Of a stretch of 31,571 bases of DNA, positions 18,531-28,518 are shown one piece after another. Origin of the DNA: Leishmania donovani (Eukaryota; Euglenozoa; Kinetoplastea; Trypanosomatida; Trypanosomatidae); assembly GCF_000227135.1 (NCBI RefSeq), contig NC_018255.1, positions 984,463 to 1,016,033 of the forward strand, read 5' to 3'. The notes below the pieces were generated by a model that saw only the letters and a list, made by a program, of their open reading frames with translations, had not been told where the DNA came from and made no database searches. Made by a program: the position numbers and the translations under genes. Every line of letters starts with the position of its first letter. The stretch's first letter is position 1.

Positions 18531-21500
18531 ATGCACCCGCGGAGACGTCTCCTGCGTCTTCGTGCGTGTGGCGCCGGTGTCGCTCAACATCACGCGACGA
18601 ACCCTGCTGTACGAGGGCTTCGAGCACGTTTGTTGGTGTCATGGTCAGGCTCTACTCGCGGCACCGACTGCTGCCGCCCGCATGCGTTGACGAGCGCCGT
18701 TCGCTTTCTCTCCCTTCGGCTGAGCGAGGGCGAGGACGAGCAACAGCAGTTTACCGTGTCCTTCCACGTGGGTGCTGGTCGCAGCAGTGGTGCGGTGGGC
18801 TCCTTTGTGGACGAGGCCCTGCGGGGCGGCACAGCGGCGCCTGCTCCTCATTTTTTCAAAGAGGAGGACACTGTGACCGCAGACAATCGCAGGGGCGCGA
18901 CTGCGAGTGCGAAGTCACAAACTGCAGGTAACGCTGCCAGCGGTGCCAGCGGGTCTGGCGGCGACGGCAATAGCGAAAGCTGCCGCCTGAAATTATCTGA
19001 CGCATCTGTGGCAGTCATGGAGGCAAACGCGGGCGCTGCTGGGACCCGTGAAGCCCCAAGTGCGGGTGCCCCCTGCTTTCCTGTGCCACTGCCTCGCGTA
19101 CAACTGCCGATGGAGTTCGCACCGCTGCAGAAGGAGCCGACATTTCGCGCCTCCCTCTGTGCACAACACGGCACCTGTGGCGGTTTTCACGCTACTCCGG
19201 CTGCCGCGGCTGCGCCGTCCACGAGCGCCGGATCGGATGCTGTTTCGCCTTCCATCACGCCCACCACGGCGACCCATGAGATTTACTCGGGCCTCTTTCG
19301 AGAGAGCTTTGTGAACCCTTTCAACGGCCGTCTCGTGCGCACGACTTCCTCGGCCGCCAAGATGCTGTTCGGCGTCGGCTTCTATCGAGGCGTGTCGAAC
19401 CCGCTGCAGATCGAGTGGAGTCCTGCAGAGTACATGGTGGCGCTCCAGAAAATTATGTCGACTCAACAGCGGAACGCAGCGCGTCGACGGGAGCGACAGG
19501 CACAGCAGGCGCTCCGAGGTGCGAAGGCCGCCGCTGCCGCTGAGCGAGGGTCGTCCGCATCAGCCACCAAAAAAGCGAGGGCAGACGGCTCGCGTGCAAG
19601 GTCATCTGCGAAGTGCCGTGTCTCTGAGGCAGCCCCCATGCCAGCAGCCGAGGCGGTGGCACAGGCACGAAGTCAGCTGCTTCGGCCGTTCCTGCGACGC
19701 GGGCCCGACCACTGGACGGCGAGCGTGGCAACGCTTCTCGAGCGGCACGACGCCTTCACGTACATGAACAAGGAGCTGGGGCAGCTCTACGCCCGTCTGC
19801 GCGGCGCGTACATGCCCCCGAAGCTTGACACCCCCGCGGACCCCTGCACCATGGGCATGACGCTCACACCGGACCAGCACCACGTGGTGAAGCTGGCGCT
19901 GCGCGGCTTCAACTTGTTCATCGGCGGCAGCGCCGGGACCGGCAAGACGGTGCTGCTCAAGTGCATCTACCGCGAGCTTTGCCAGATGGGACTACGGGTT
20001 GCCATGACGGCCACAACAGGCGTGGCGGCCGTTCAGCTCGGCGGATGCACCTTTCACCACGCATTCAACGCGCCACTCCTCGACACAGCGCCGCATCGGT
20101 GGGACGCCAACGCGTTGCGAGCCGTCGACGCAGTCATTATAGACGAGGTCTCATTGCTGGACGCATGCATGCTGGACGCCTTTGACATGGAAGCCCGACT
20201 GGCTCGCATGCATCACAGACCGTTCGGCGGGCTGCAACTCATCGTTTGCGGCGACTTCCTGCAGCTCTCACGCGAGGACACGCTGCCGGCGTACGAAAGT
20301 GCTGCCTTCAAGCACTTGGTCGCGCTGCGCCTCGTCACTCCAATGCGCCACGCCGCCGATGACCCGCTTATGAAGCTGCTGGAGGATCTGCGGCGTGGCC
20401 GGTTCGACGCGGAGCGTTTCGCTGCCCTCGACAGGCCAATACCACCTAACACCACGCACATTACGTACCTCTTTCCTCGTCGCCGCGAGGCGCAGCAGCT
20501 CAACGATCTTAAGCTGGGAGAGTTAATGACACAAGAGATGATCTTCACCCCTCAGCGTGGGCCGCTGCAGCTGTGTGGCAGCTTCACGCACTCGGCGTTG
20601 GTGGAGCTGAACAGAGACGCCAACGGCATGCGAGCCGCCATGCCGAACCGGGAACGCTTGTTGGAGATGATTCACGAGGAGGCACAGCGCCTGCGCGCCG
20701 GCCTTCATCGAAAGGACGGCGGTGGGAGAGAGCCTGTGCCGAGTGTAGCAGATCACGAACTTGTTCTCATGCCTGTGCGAGCGGAGGGGGCGCTGGAGAC
20801 GCGCTTCATTTTGCGATTGCGGTGCCGTGAGCGGGAGCTGCACAAGCCTAAAACGAGAGATGGAGGCGATGACGATGCGGACAGCGGTGATGATGGCGCT
20901 TCCACGAGGTCCTCGTCACTCGCTGCGGACGGCGCGCCAGCCCTCATGGCGGGCCGAACTCACAGTAGTACCCTCGCCGCCGTCGCGGCGGAAACGTTGC
21001 GCAAGCCGGTCATCTCTCTTGCGACGAAGCGAACGCGCCGCGCCACAGCACCTTTCTCTGCCACCGAGTGGGAAGGGATCGCAACTGCTGTTGCCACGCG
21101 ACTTGGCGGCCGCGTTGTCACGATGTTGGAGGAGGAGCCGTCGTCTATGGTGCCGCTCAGCGTGACCATGACGCTGGCGGACATGACAAGCTCCGACGTT
21201 GCCCTCTCCCTCACGCCGCTGCGACTAAAGTTGGGATGCCGGGTCATGGTGAATCGCAATCTTTCACGCACTGTGTCGAACGGCAGCGTCGGCGTTGTCG
21301 AGGCCTTTGCCCCGCCGGACGTGAGCCTCTTCCCGCGCCGCACTGACCGCGCGGCTCGCGTCATCTTCCAGCGTGTGTGCCAGCAGAGGCTGTTTGCACA
21401 GCTCCCTGTTGTGCGCCTTCTTGGTGGGGAAGTGGTGCAGATTCCGCCGATCTCGATCGTCCTCGGCGGCACGGCGCAGAGCTACTTCTACGGCCACGAG

Positions 21501-21830
21501 GTGCTCACCATACCGCTACAGCTCGGCTACGCCTTCACGGTGCACAAGGTGCAAGGGCTGACGCTGCAGGGCACAGTGGTGCTGGACTGCGAGAAGTTCT
21601 TTGACTGCGCGCACCTGATCTATGTTGCGTGCTCGAGGGTGCGGAAACTCGATCAGCTTGTCGTCTATCGTGTCCAGCCGAACATGATCATCGTGCGCCG
21701 CAGCGCACTGGAGTTCTCCGACCAGCTGCAGGACGCGCGCAACTCGAAAGTCTTGATCTCCCCGCCTCCGGCTGCACGCTCCTCCTGGAGTAGGCATACA
21801 GAACAACGCGTCTTTGCTGTTTCCGCCTAG
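18531..21830 (+). CDS. PIF1: PIF1-family 5'-to-3' DNA helicase
   Basis: This 1099-residue protein has all the main SF1B/PIF1 landmarks. Walker A is GSAGTGKT (466-473, K472), motif Ia MTATTGVAAVQLGG (492-505), Walker B VIIDEVSLLD (D538, E539), motif III-like VCGDFLQL (572-579), and TPMRH (about 602-606). LKLGCRVMVNRN begins near 899, TVHKVQGLTLQG near 1003, and YVACSRVRK near 1031. Upstream of the core are a Ser/Ala-rich stretch, a conserved-looking block (about residues 243-310), and an Arg/Ala-rich coil. The first 67 residues are Arg-rich and nearly free of acidic residues, suggesting a mitochondrial presequence; most trypanosomatid PIF1 paralogues are mitochondrial and act in kinetoplast DNA maintenance. 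An extra low-complexity insert lies between about 665 and 895. Which of the PIF1 paralogues this is, and its location, are not settled by sequence reading alone. Confidence 0.93.
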   Translation: MHPRRRLLRLRACGAGVAQHHATNPAVRGLRARLLVSWSGSTRGTDCCRPHALTSAVRFLSLRLSEGEDEQQQFTVSFHVGAGRSSGAVGSFVDEALRGGTAAPAPHFFKEEDTVTADNRRGATASAKSQTAGNAASGASGSGGDGNSESCRLKLSDASVAVMEANAGAAGTREAPSAGAPCFPVPLPRVQLPMEFAPLQKEPTFRASLCAQHGTCGGFHATPAAAAAPSTSAGSDAVSPSITPTTATHEIYSGLFRESFVNPFNGRLVRTTSSAAKMLFGVGFYRGVSNPLQIEWSPAEYMVALQKIMSTQQRNAARRRERQAQQALRGAKAAAAAERGSSASATKKARADGSRARSSAKCRVSEAAPMPAAEAVAQARSQLLRPFLRRGPDHWTASVATLLERHDAFTYMNKELGQLYARLRGAYMPPKLDTPADPCTMGMTLTPDQHHVVKLALRGFNLFIGGSAGTGKTVLLKCIYRELCQMGLRVAMTATTGVAAVQLGGCTFHHAFNAPLLDTAPHRWDANALRAVDAVIIDEVSLLDACMLDAFDMEARLARMHHRPFGGLQLIVCGDFLQLSREDTLPAYESAAFKHLVALRLVTPMRHAADDPLMKLLEDLRRGRFDAERFAALDRPIPPNTTHITYLFPRRREAQQLNDLKLGELMTQEMIFTPQRGPLQLCGSFTHSALVELNRDANGMRAAMPNRERLLEMIHEEAQRLRAGLHRKDGGGREPVPSVADHELVLMPVRAEGALETRFILRLRCRERELHKPKTRDGGDDDADSGDDGASTRSSSLAADGAPALMAGRTHSSTLAAVAAETLRKPVISLATKRTRRATAPFSATEWEGIATAVATRLGGRVVTMLEEEPSSMVPLSVTMTLADMTSSDVALSLTPLRLKLGCRVMVNRNLSRTVSNGSVGVVEAFAPPDVSLFPRRTDRAARVIFQRVCQQRLFAQLPVVRLLGGEVVQIPPISIVLGGTAQSYFYGHEVLTIPLQLGYAFTVHKVQGLTLQGTVVLDCEKFFDCAHLIYVACSRVRKLDQLVVYRVQPNMIIVRRSALEFSDQLQDARNSKVLISPPPAARSSWSRHTEQRVFAVSA

Positions 21831-22877
21831 AGGGGGCCGGAGCGGGTGCGCGTGCGCGTGCGTGAGCGTGTGCTATTCCCTCTCCCGGTCGCTGCTGCGA
21901 GGAGCGTCGCTCCCGTGGCGGCTTTTGAGGCGGTGGTCTGACAGAGAGCCCCGCACAGCTTACGCATCTGTTGTTGTTTTCCGTTATGTACCCGTTCTTG
22001 CCTGCTGGCTCTCTGTCGTGTGTGCTTGTTCAACGCAACGCCCGCACCGCACAGCGACACGCAGGCACGGCTCATGGCGCCGCTGCTTCTACAACTGCTA
22101 CGTCGACTACCAGACACATACACACAGAAGTAAAAACCAGCCAAGTAAGTGGCACGGCTGCGCGCCCCTCCCCACTCCCCAAAGAGCGGACCAGCAAGAT
22201 CGGCACCCATCTTCAGGACGCATTCACAGTCGCACGCGAAGCCCACAGCGAGGAAAGAGCGGGATGGAGAGGCGATGAACCAGCTGCGTGCATGCACACG
22301 CCTGAGTGCAGCGCGCACAACTCGTGTGTACCCTGGCGGTGCGCGATATAACATCGCTTGTCTCACACCGGACCCCCACACACGCGCATACGCAGAGAGA
22401 AAGATGAAGGCGTAGGTACGTGCGGCCCCCTCTCTCCGGTGCCGTCTTTGTTTTTGCTACGGTCGATGCTCGCGCTGGAAGACGACGACTTGGATGGTGG
22501 TGGTGGAGTGGTAGGGAGCTAAACGAAAGACGTGTGCTCGATCTGCAAGGGCCCCTTGCTCGCTCGTTCTCCTGTGTGTGCACGCCGGTGCCTCCCATCG
22601 CTTCTCCCCTGGCCACCGGACAGCGCTCGTCTTCTGCTGTTACACACATGAAAACATGCTTCTCAAGGAGGGAATACGTACTCGACCCCGCCGGCATCAC
22701 CCTGCTCGCCGGCACACCCCCTTTGGCTTTCGTTCTCTCATCCATGCGCACCGCGTCTTGCCGCCTCGCTCCACTGCTTGCGTGCCCTTCACGGCGCTTT
22801 CCCTGGACGCGCACAGGGGCTGACCGAGCTGCACCCCTTTTCGTCGTTGCACATGAAGATTTCACTTGAGATCAGGG

Positions 22878-22962
22878 CTTCGTTCTCCCTTTCCACTGTG
22901 TCTCCTTGCCCTCGTGCCCCATCCTACACCCCTGACACGCACTGTACACACCGGGGCGCGAG
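22878..22962 (+). promoter_or_regulatory. Probable spliced-leader acceptor for the HEAT-repeat gene
   Basis: This is the last strong pyrimidine tract before 23205, and the first AG after the following C/A-rich stretch is at 22961-22962. The leader would be about 240 nt and would include the (CA)n tract and two uORFs. A weaker acceptor closer to the ATG (AGs at 23103 onward) lacks a good pyrimidine tract. Confidence 0.4.
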
Positions 22963-22993
22963 CGTGCGTCGGCAGGGGCCCGCCCACCTGTGT

Positions 22994-23130
22994 ATGCTTT
23001 GGGGGCAGATGCATTACACACACACACACACACACACAAACACAGACGCCCATACATACATGCGCGCGTACACAGTTACATGATCTTAGATATCGGACTA
23101 GAATCTCACAGCCGCCGTTGCCGGGACTAA
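22994..23130 (+). promoter_or_regulatory. Two overlapping uORFs in the HEAT-gene leader
   Basis: ATG at 22994 opens a 29-codon frame through the (CA)n tract, ending TGA at 23081-23083. ATG at 23080 opens a 16-codon frame ending TAA at 23128-23130. The two overlap as ATGA, and both are out of frame with the main start at 23205. If the acceptor is near 22962, ribosomes would have to pass or reinitiate after these. Confidence 0.4.
23016..23038. repeat. (AC)n microsatellite in the HEAT-gene leader
   Basis: This is an AC dinucleotide run of about 23 nt between the probable acceptor and the start codon, inside the first uORF. Confidence 0.9.
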
Positions 23131-23204
23131 TACTACGGCTAGAGGTGGTGCTCACGAACACAGACTCAAGCAAGCTCCGCTTGCACGCTTGCCGTCTTCA
23201 AGTC

Positions 23205-26200
23205 ATGTCGACAGCCGGTCTCTCACGTGCGTACGCGGTGCTGCGCCAACTCGATGTCCTGCGTGCCGAGAGCATCACCAATCCGCTACCCATGTCCGGC
23301 GACCGCCGCGCCCGTGTGCGAAGCGAAGAGCGAGGCGGAAGTGAGGTGGGGCGGTCGCTGTTTCGATCGCGAGAGGAGTCGGCCGTGCGCGGCGTACGTC
23401 TGCAGGGATACCGAACACCACCACCACCCACAGACAGGAGAGGGCGGCGTAGCGGTCGCGGAGGCGTTATCTGGGAGAATTCGATAGACGTAGGTGCGAC
23501 ACAGGTGTCGCCCTCCCGCCTTGCCGGGGCGACTGACCACCGTGGCTACTCCTCAAAGCACCCGCACACCTACGCACCCGTGCGCTCACACCTCATCCCT
23601 GCATCCCCCACTCACGACGAGCCCCAGGCGGAGGCATCGCGGCCGGCAGCCGCTGAGAGAGATCGCCACGCCGCAGCTGCCACCACCAGTGCTGGCTTTC
23701 AGTCTCACCGCTCTCCACTCTCTGGCGAGTACGCGCTGGACGACCGCTACGACCACCATGCGGCGCCGCCGCCGCCGCCGAGTCACGGCAGCGGTGCCTC
23801 TCCGTTGCTTTTCTCGTCATCGAACTCCCCTCTCTCACATCACCGGTACAACAGGCGAGTCGCAAGAGAAGAACGACCACTGCGCCGCTCGTCGTCGGCG
23901 CGCGTGGCAGTGCCGTCGCCCGTTGTGCTGCCCTCCTCTTTCACGAGCGAGGCAGCGCACATGGCTGCTGCCCAGACGTCTTCGCTGCTGGAGGTGTACT
24001 TTGACAAGGACGACATGCACGCAGTTCTAGACAGCGTGGCCGCTGCCACTGCTGCTGCTAAGTCTCCAGCGCAGCCTGGTACAGAGGCTGCTGGTGAGGC
24101 GGACACTGCGTGTTGCAAACACACGCGCACGGCTCGTGGCACTCATCGCGGCCATGGAGCGGCAGCGGATTTCGCACATAGTCTCGGCGCTTCCGTCGAT
24201 GCTTCAGCGACGACTGAGGCTGCCGTCACGCCGTCGTCACTCAGCAACTCTTCCCTGATGGCGATGCCAGGCGGAGATGCGCAGTCTGCAAGCGACACCT
24301 CCCTTGTCGCCGCAGCCGATGACGGGCGACACCCACTTTGGCAGCTATCCATGTCAAGGAACGACGTGGGCGACAAGCAACACCGCTGCCGCTCAGCAGC
24401 CGTTGCTTCTGCGGCGTCCCTGTCCACGCGCGTGAAGGATGTCTCCATCACCCCCAGCGTGGAGCGTCTCCTGGCCGCGCTACACCAAAGATCGCGGTCC
24501 GTTGGGCAGCAGCATCAGCAGCTGCAGCGAGAAGCAGCAGCCTCTGTAACTGCGGCGTTTCAGCGTCCTCTATCCTCCCCTCCGCCGCCCGGCGACTTGT
24601 CGTCCTTCTACACCGCTGCCGGCTGCAGTGTGCGCGCGGAGGGTGGAGGTAACGCGTACGCGGCAGAGGCACCGCAACACCAACAGGAAGAGGCGTGCAT
24701 CTCTTTGAGCAGACACTGCCGCTTGCCACCGCACGGGATATCGTCCCCGTGTGGTGCAGTCGACGCTGAACCATCCTCGCTTCCAGCTCTCGCGGATCGC
24801 ATGAGCGAGGGAGTCGGAGATGATGGGAGCGGTGGCGCTGGCGAGAGTGAGGCCGGCAGCCCTTTGGGCCTCCATGGCCTCTCCGAAGGCAGGGCTGAAG
24901 AGGGGCGCATTGACCAAGACGCGCACCAAAGAGAAGACAAGTCGCTCCCCCTGCGTGCCCTCCTCGGTGCCGCCGGGGAGAGGCCAGTGCAGAGGGCCGC
25001 TGTCGACGACGGCCATCAGCGCCGTGGCACACACAGGCCGTCGCAGAACGACTCGAGAGGGCAGGGCGTCGCATGCGGTGAACGTCGTCGCGTAATGCCG
25101 CTGCTCCCTGCCGCGTACACGAAGGCGGTGCCCTTTCTCGACTACCTGGCGCGCGTCAACGCCGCCAGCTCACACCAGCTGCTCAAGGAGTTGGCTGCCA
25201 TGGGCGACGCTTGGGCCACCACCACACAGGCAGAGGACGCCGCCAGGGCTGGAGGTGAGCATCCTGAGGTCACCGAGCCGGTTGTGGTCGACTGCCTTGC
25301 CATGGACCTGCTCCTCAACAAACCTGACGCACTTGAGTACATTGTAGTGCCTTGGCTGCGCACGCGTCTGGAGTCGATGATGCCGACCCATTCGGCAGAC
25401 AGGATGAACTCCAGTGCCCGAAAGCATCGCGGCCGAGGCAAGGCCGTCGCTGCCAACCCACTTCGCCGCACGGGGGAGTCGGAGGCGGAAGGCGTCGACG
25501 AGGGGGATGCTGCGGCGAACAACAGCGTGCTGTGCGCCGTCATCGGCCTCGGCCCCGTCGCTTTCACGCTCCTCCCCACCCTCCTACAGCTACTTATCTG
25601 GCTGCCTCCGCCGTCGCCAACGTCAATGTGCGATGTGCGCCTTGTTGGGCTGGCAATACGCACCGCGGGCGGCGCAGATGGACTAGAGGCTGTGATTCGC
25701 ATAGTGCAACAGCAGGCAGAGGGACCGCACGTTCTGGCTGCAGCGGCGTACGCACTCGGCACCTACAGCTTCGAGCTCGTCGGCCACACGAGCGTCTTGT
25801 GCGTGCCAGCTGGCGCGATGCGTCGGCCTGATGCGAAGGGAGGCGCAGACTCGCTTTTCCAGCTTGCGCCGGATGACCTTTCCGCCTCTCCCGCGGACTC
25901 GCTCTCGGCGTCGCCGATGATGGAGGAGCTGCGGCCGCTCTTTGGCCGCGACCCTCTATTGTTTTCTCCCACTGCGACGACAGCAGCGCCGACGGGGCGG
26001 CATCTCCTCTACCTCCAGTCACCACCACCATACCGGCCCACTCACGTGATGGTAGACGCGGAGCTCGCACGATGCGAGTTACTGGCATACCTCCGCTCCG
26101 ACCAGTTTCGCGTGACGCACGCGCATCCGTACGTTATGGCGTTACTGAATGATGCTCTGAGCGCACGGTTGCTGAGCGCCGTCGTGACGCCGGCCGCGCA

Positions 26201-27875
26201 GAGTCTGTACTCGCCCACCATATCGCGGCTGCGCCGCGACCTGCACCGGGTACTGGCTGAAGGTGCCGCCGGCACCGCCCCACACCAACGAGGCAATGAC
26301 GACGGCAGTGACGTCGATGAAAAGGGGGCAGCTGCGCACGAGCTGCTGCGGCTTCCGCTTCTCCCGTACTCCCTTGATCGTTTCTTTGCAGAGGAAAAGG
26401 ATATGCTTTTCGCACTGGAGTCGGCGCTTGTGCACGCCCTCTTGGCGTCCTCCGCGACGCCGCTGGTGCAGGAGCAGGCACTCATGTCGCTGAGCACGCT
26501 GCCTCCGGTGGCCCGCGTGCACGTGGTGCAGCCCGTGACGGACTTCTTTATAAGGTCGGCACGCACGCTGCAGCTACGACAGGCGACCACGATGCGACGC
26601 TCTGTCGCCCAGGCTGGCCGCACTGACCCTCCGGCAACCGGCCGTGGCCCGCGCAATGGAGCCAGAGAGGCTGATGCCGACGACAATGTCACCGTCGCAG
26701 CGGCCATCGCTGCTGGCACTGTATGCGTGAACCCCCTCGCCCCGAGCTCGTGCGTAGACAGCTGCGTTGCGTCCCTTGTTCCCGTCTTCCAGGAGCTGCT
26801 TTACTCGCCGCTATGGCGGGTGCGGCACGCGGCGTGTGTGGGGCTCGCGTGCGTTGGCCCGTTGACGGCAGACCCATCCTCTATCGTGGACTTCCTGCTC
26901 ACTTGCCTTGTGCTCCACGCCCCTTTGGTGACGGAGGAGAGCGGCTCAAGCCAGGCGCCGTCTGCCGCCGCCACACGGTCACCAGAGCTGCCGTTGCAGT
27001 CTGCCACTGTCGTGTGGTGTCTTGCGCAGCAGCGGCAGGGCGGTGCGCGGGCACTGTTGCAGCTGCTGCAGGACCCCCAGCAGCCTTCGCAAGTGCACCA
27101 TTGGTGCGCCTTCCAGCTCGCCGAGGTGGACGTGCGCGAGGCATGCGCTAAGCTAAACAGGGGCAAGTTCCCTGAAGCCGACGCGCTGCTGGATGAGATG
27201 GTGCAGGTGCTGAGCAGGCTCATCGTGACGCAGGGTGCCTTGGAAGAGGACACCGTACTGCTGTGTGTGCGCGCGTTGGCGGAGGTGGTGTACCGACACT
27301 ACGTAAATGCGAGAACGCCGGCCAGCACTGCTGCTGCGATGGACGCTGTTCTTTCCCTCGACACGGCTCTGCCGGCGCAGGAGGCTGCCACCTGCTGCCA
27401 GGAGGAGGAGCCTAATGCCTGCTACATTGTCCTCACGTCGGTGCTGGAGTCGGCGTTGCTGCCCACCAACGTCCTCAAGGCGCTGTGCCTGTACCTCTGC
27501 CGGTACGGCGGTGGCCACGGGGAGCTGTACGCATGCAAGGCGCTGCTCCAGAGCAGCTCCGTCGCCGTTCGTACCGCCGCCGCATTTGGGCTGCGGGCCT
27601 GCGGCGCTAAGGTCCTGCGTAGCGTTGTGCTGGGCATGAACGACGATAGCTTCGACGTGCGGCGGGAGTCCTTCGAGACACTGACTGCCATCGGTGCAGC
27701 TGCGGCGCTGGAGGTGCTGCATCAGCGACCGGCAGAGCACCGATATCAAGTGCAAGCCGCACTACGCGATTGCTTGCTGCAGGACGCTAGCCGCCCCGTG
27801 CCACGCAAGGCCGCCGAGACTCTGTATTGTGCACTTGTGAGCGAGGAGCCGCTCGCGGCGCAGGAGCTGTCGTAG
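23205..27875 (+). CDS. Large HEAT/armadillo-repeat protein, unknown function
   Basis: This 1556-residue protein is not one I recognise. The first ATG in the frame is 23205; the 113 codons upstream contain none and encode the (CA)n tract. Residues 1 to about 620 are Ser/Pro/Arg/Ala-rich and probably disordered, with many Arg-Ser pairs that could be phosphorylated. From about 625 it becomes helical. Paired-helix repeats of HEAT type are visible around 770-860 (AVIGLGPVAFTLLPTLLQLL... LAAAAYALGTY), at about 1203 (LWRVRHAACVGLACVGPL), and from 1453 to the C-terminus (VAVRTAAAFGLRACGAKVL, then DDSFDVRRESFETLTAIG). HEAT solenoids usually act as protein-binding scaffolds, for example in transport, cytoskeleton or phosphatase complexes. 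Nothing here selects among those. The coding frame is continuous. Confidence 0.88.
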   Translation: MSTAGLSRAYAVLRQLDVLRAESITNPLPMSGDRRARVRSEERGGSEVGRSLFRSREESAVRGVRLQGYRTPPPPTDRRGRRSGRGGVIWENSIDVGATQVSPSRLAGATDHRGYSSKHPHTYAPVRSHLIPASPTHDEPQAEASRPAAAERDRHAAAATTSAGFQSHRSPLSGEYALDDRYDHHAAPPPPPSHGSGASPLLFSSSNSPLSHHRYNRRVAREERPLRRSSSARVAVPSPVVLPSSFTSEAAHMAAAQTSSLLEVYFDKDDMHAVLDSVAAATAAAKSPAQPGTEAAGEADTACCKHTRTARGTHRGHGAAADFAHSLGASVDASATTEAAVTPSSLSNSSLMAMPGGDAQSASDTSLVAAADDGRHPLWQLSMSRNDVGDKQHRCRSAAVASAASLSTRVKDVSITPSVERLLAALHQRSRSVGQQHQQLQREAAASVTAAFQRPLSSPPPPGDLSSFYTAAGCSVRAEGGGNAYAAEAPQHQQEEACISLSRHCRLPPHGISSPCGAVDAEPSSLPALADRMSEGVGDDGSGGAGESEAGSPLGLHGLSEGRAEEGRIDQDAHQREDKSLPLRALLGAAGERPVQRAAVDDGHQRRGTHRPSQNDSRGQGVACGERRRVMPLLPAAYTKAVPFLDYLARVNAASSHQLLKELAAMGDAWATTTQAEDAARAGGEHPEVTEPVVVDCLAMDLLLNKPDALEYIVVPWLRTRLESMMPTHSADRMNSSARKHRGRGKAVAANPLRRTGESEAEGVDEGDAAANNSVLCAVIGLGPVAFTLLPTLLQLLIWLPPPSPTSMCDVRLVGLAIRTAGGADGLEAVIRIVQQQAEGPHVLAAAAYALGTYSFELVGHTSVLCVPAGAMRRPDAKGGADSLFQLAPDDLSASPADSLSASPMMEELRPLFGRDPLLFSPTATTAAPTGRHLLYLQSPPPYRPTHVMVDAELARCELLAYLRSDQFRVTHAHPYVMALLNDALSARLLSAVVTPAAQSLYSPTISRLRRDLHRVLAEGAAGTAPHQRGNDDGSDVDEKGAAAHELLRLPLLPYSLDRFFAEEKDMLFALESALVHALLASSATPLVQEQALMSLSTLPPVARVHVVQPVTDFFIRSARTLQLRQATTMRRSVAQAGRTDPPATGRGPRNGAREADADDNVTVAAAIAAGTVCVNPLAPSSCVDSCVASLVPVFQELLYSPLWRVRHAACVGLACVGPLTADPSSIVDFLLTCLVLHAPLVTEESGSSQAPSAAATRSPELPLQSATVVWCLAQQRQGGARALLQLLQDPQQPSQVHHWCAFQLAEVDVREACAKLNRGKFPEADALLDEMVQVLSRLIVTQGALEEDTVLLCVRALAEVVYRHYVNARTPASTAAAMDAVLSLDTALPAQEAATCCQEEEPNACYIVLTSVLESALLPTNVLKALCLYLCRYGGGHGELYACKALLQSSSVAVRTAAAFGLRACGAKVLRSVVLGMNDDSFDVRRESFETLTAIGAAAALEVLHQRPAEHRYQVQAALRDCLLQDASRPVPRKAAETLYCALVSEEPLAAQELS

Positions 27876-28518
27876 CCACAACATCTGCAGCGTAGAAATA
27901 ATACGGAGAGAGAGCCCTTTATGGGAGAATAGGCAGGGCCAGTGGTTGTGGTGGCCGGCGCGCGCGTATAGGTACGTCTATGGGTCGTGTGACGCGTGGT
28001 GAATGGGCTTCGGCGTTCGCCTCGCCGCCCAGCAGCGAAAACGCAGCATCTGCTGGGCCGTCTCCCTTCTGCTTCCCTTGCGAAGCTCGCACACGCCTCA
28101 GCCCCTTCCCAAACCCTTTCCCTCCGCGCCTCTTCGCCCACCGCGCCCCGGAAATCCACCTCACGACCGCCTCTGTGCCTTTGCACGGCCCCCACTCGCT
28201 GAGCCTTCGGTTATGCTATATACACAAATGCGTTTATCTGTATGTGTAATGCGCGGCGCTCCCAGTCGTCTGCTACCCCGATCGCACCCTCCCCCCGACC
28301 TCCCCGATCGTCCTCTGCTCCAAGAATTTCCGGGCTCCTTGCTTTCTTCCGCATTGCTGTCTTGCGCTCCACTCCACATACGCACACGCCGATGCCCCTG
28401 CGCAGAGGAAACGTTGAGTGGACGTGTACATCGATATCCCGAACGCCTGTGTGCGCCTCTATCCCTGTTTTCTCTCTGGCCTTCTCGCTGTTCCTGCTCT
28501 TCTACTCTTCTTGCCTAA

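Larger units (their letters stand above)
21831..23204 (+). other. Intergenic region between PIF1 and the HEAT-repeat gene
   Basis: This 1.4 kb stretch has no supported gene. It includes short possible SIDER2-like scraps (see rejected items), a (CA)n tract (23016-23038), a pyrimidine tract (22878-22920) with AG at 22961-22962, and two short uORFs (22994-23083 and 23080-23130) before the HEAT-repeat start. The frame of the HEAT gene is open back to 22866 but has no ATG there. Confidence 0.55.

Noticed and set aside
22270..22770. Short SIDER2-like scraps: TCTCACACCGGACCCCCACA on + near 22355, and GTGATGCCGGCGGG on the minus strand near 22695
   Set aside because: Matches are short, point in opposite directions, and lack the right spacing and ends. 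A SIDER2 profile search would settle it.
22866..23204. Upstream open frame continuous with the HEAT-repeat protein
   Set aside because: There is no ATG in 113 codons and the (CA)n tract gives His-Thr repeats; this looks like untranslated leader.
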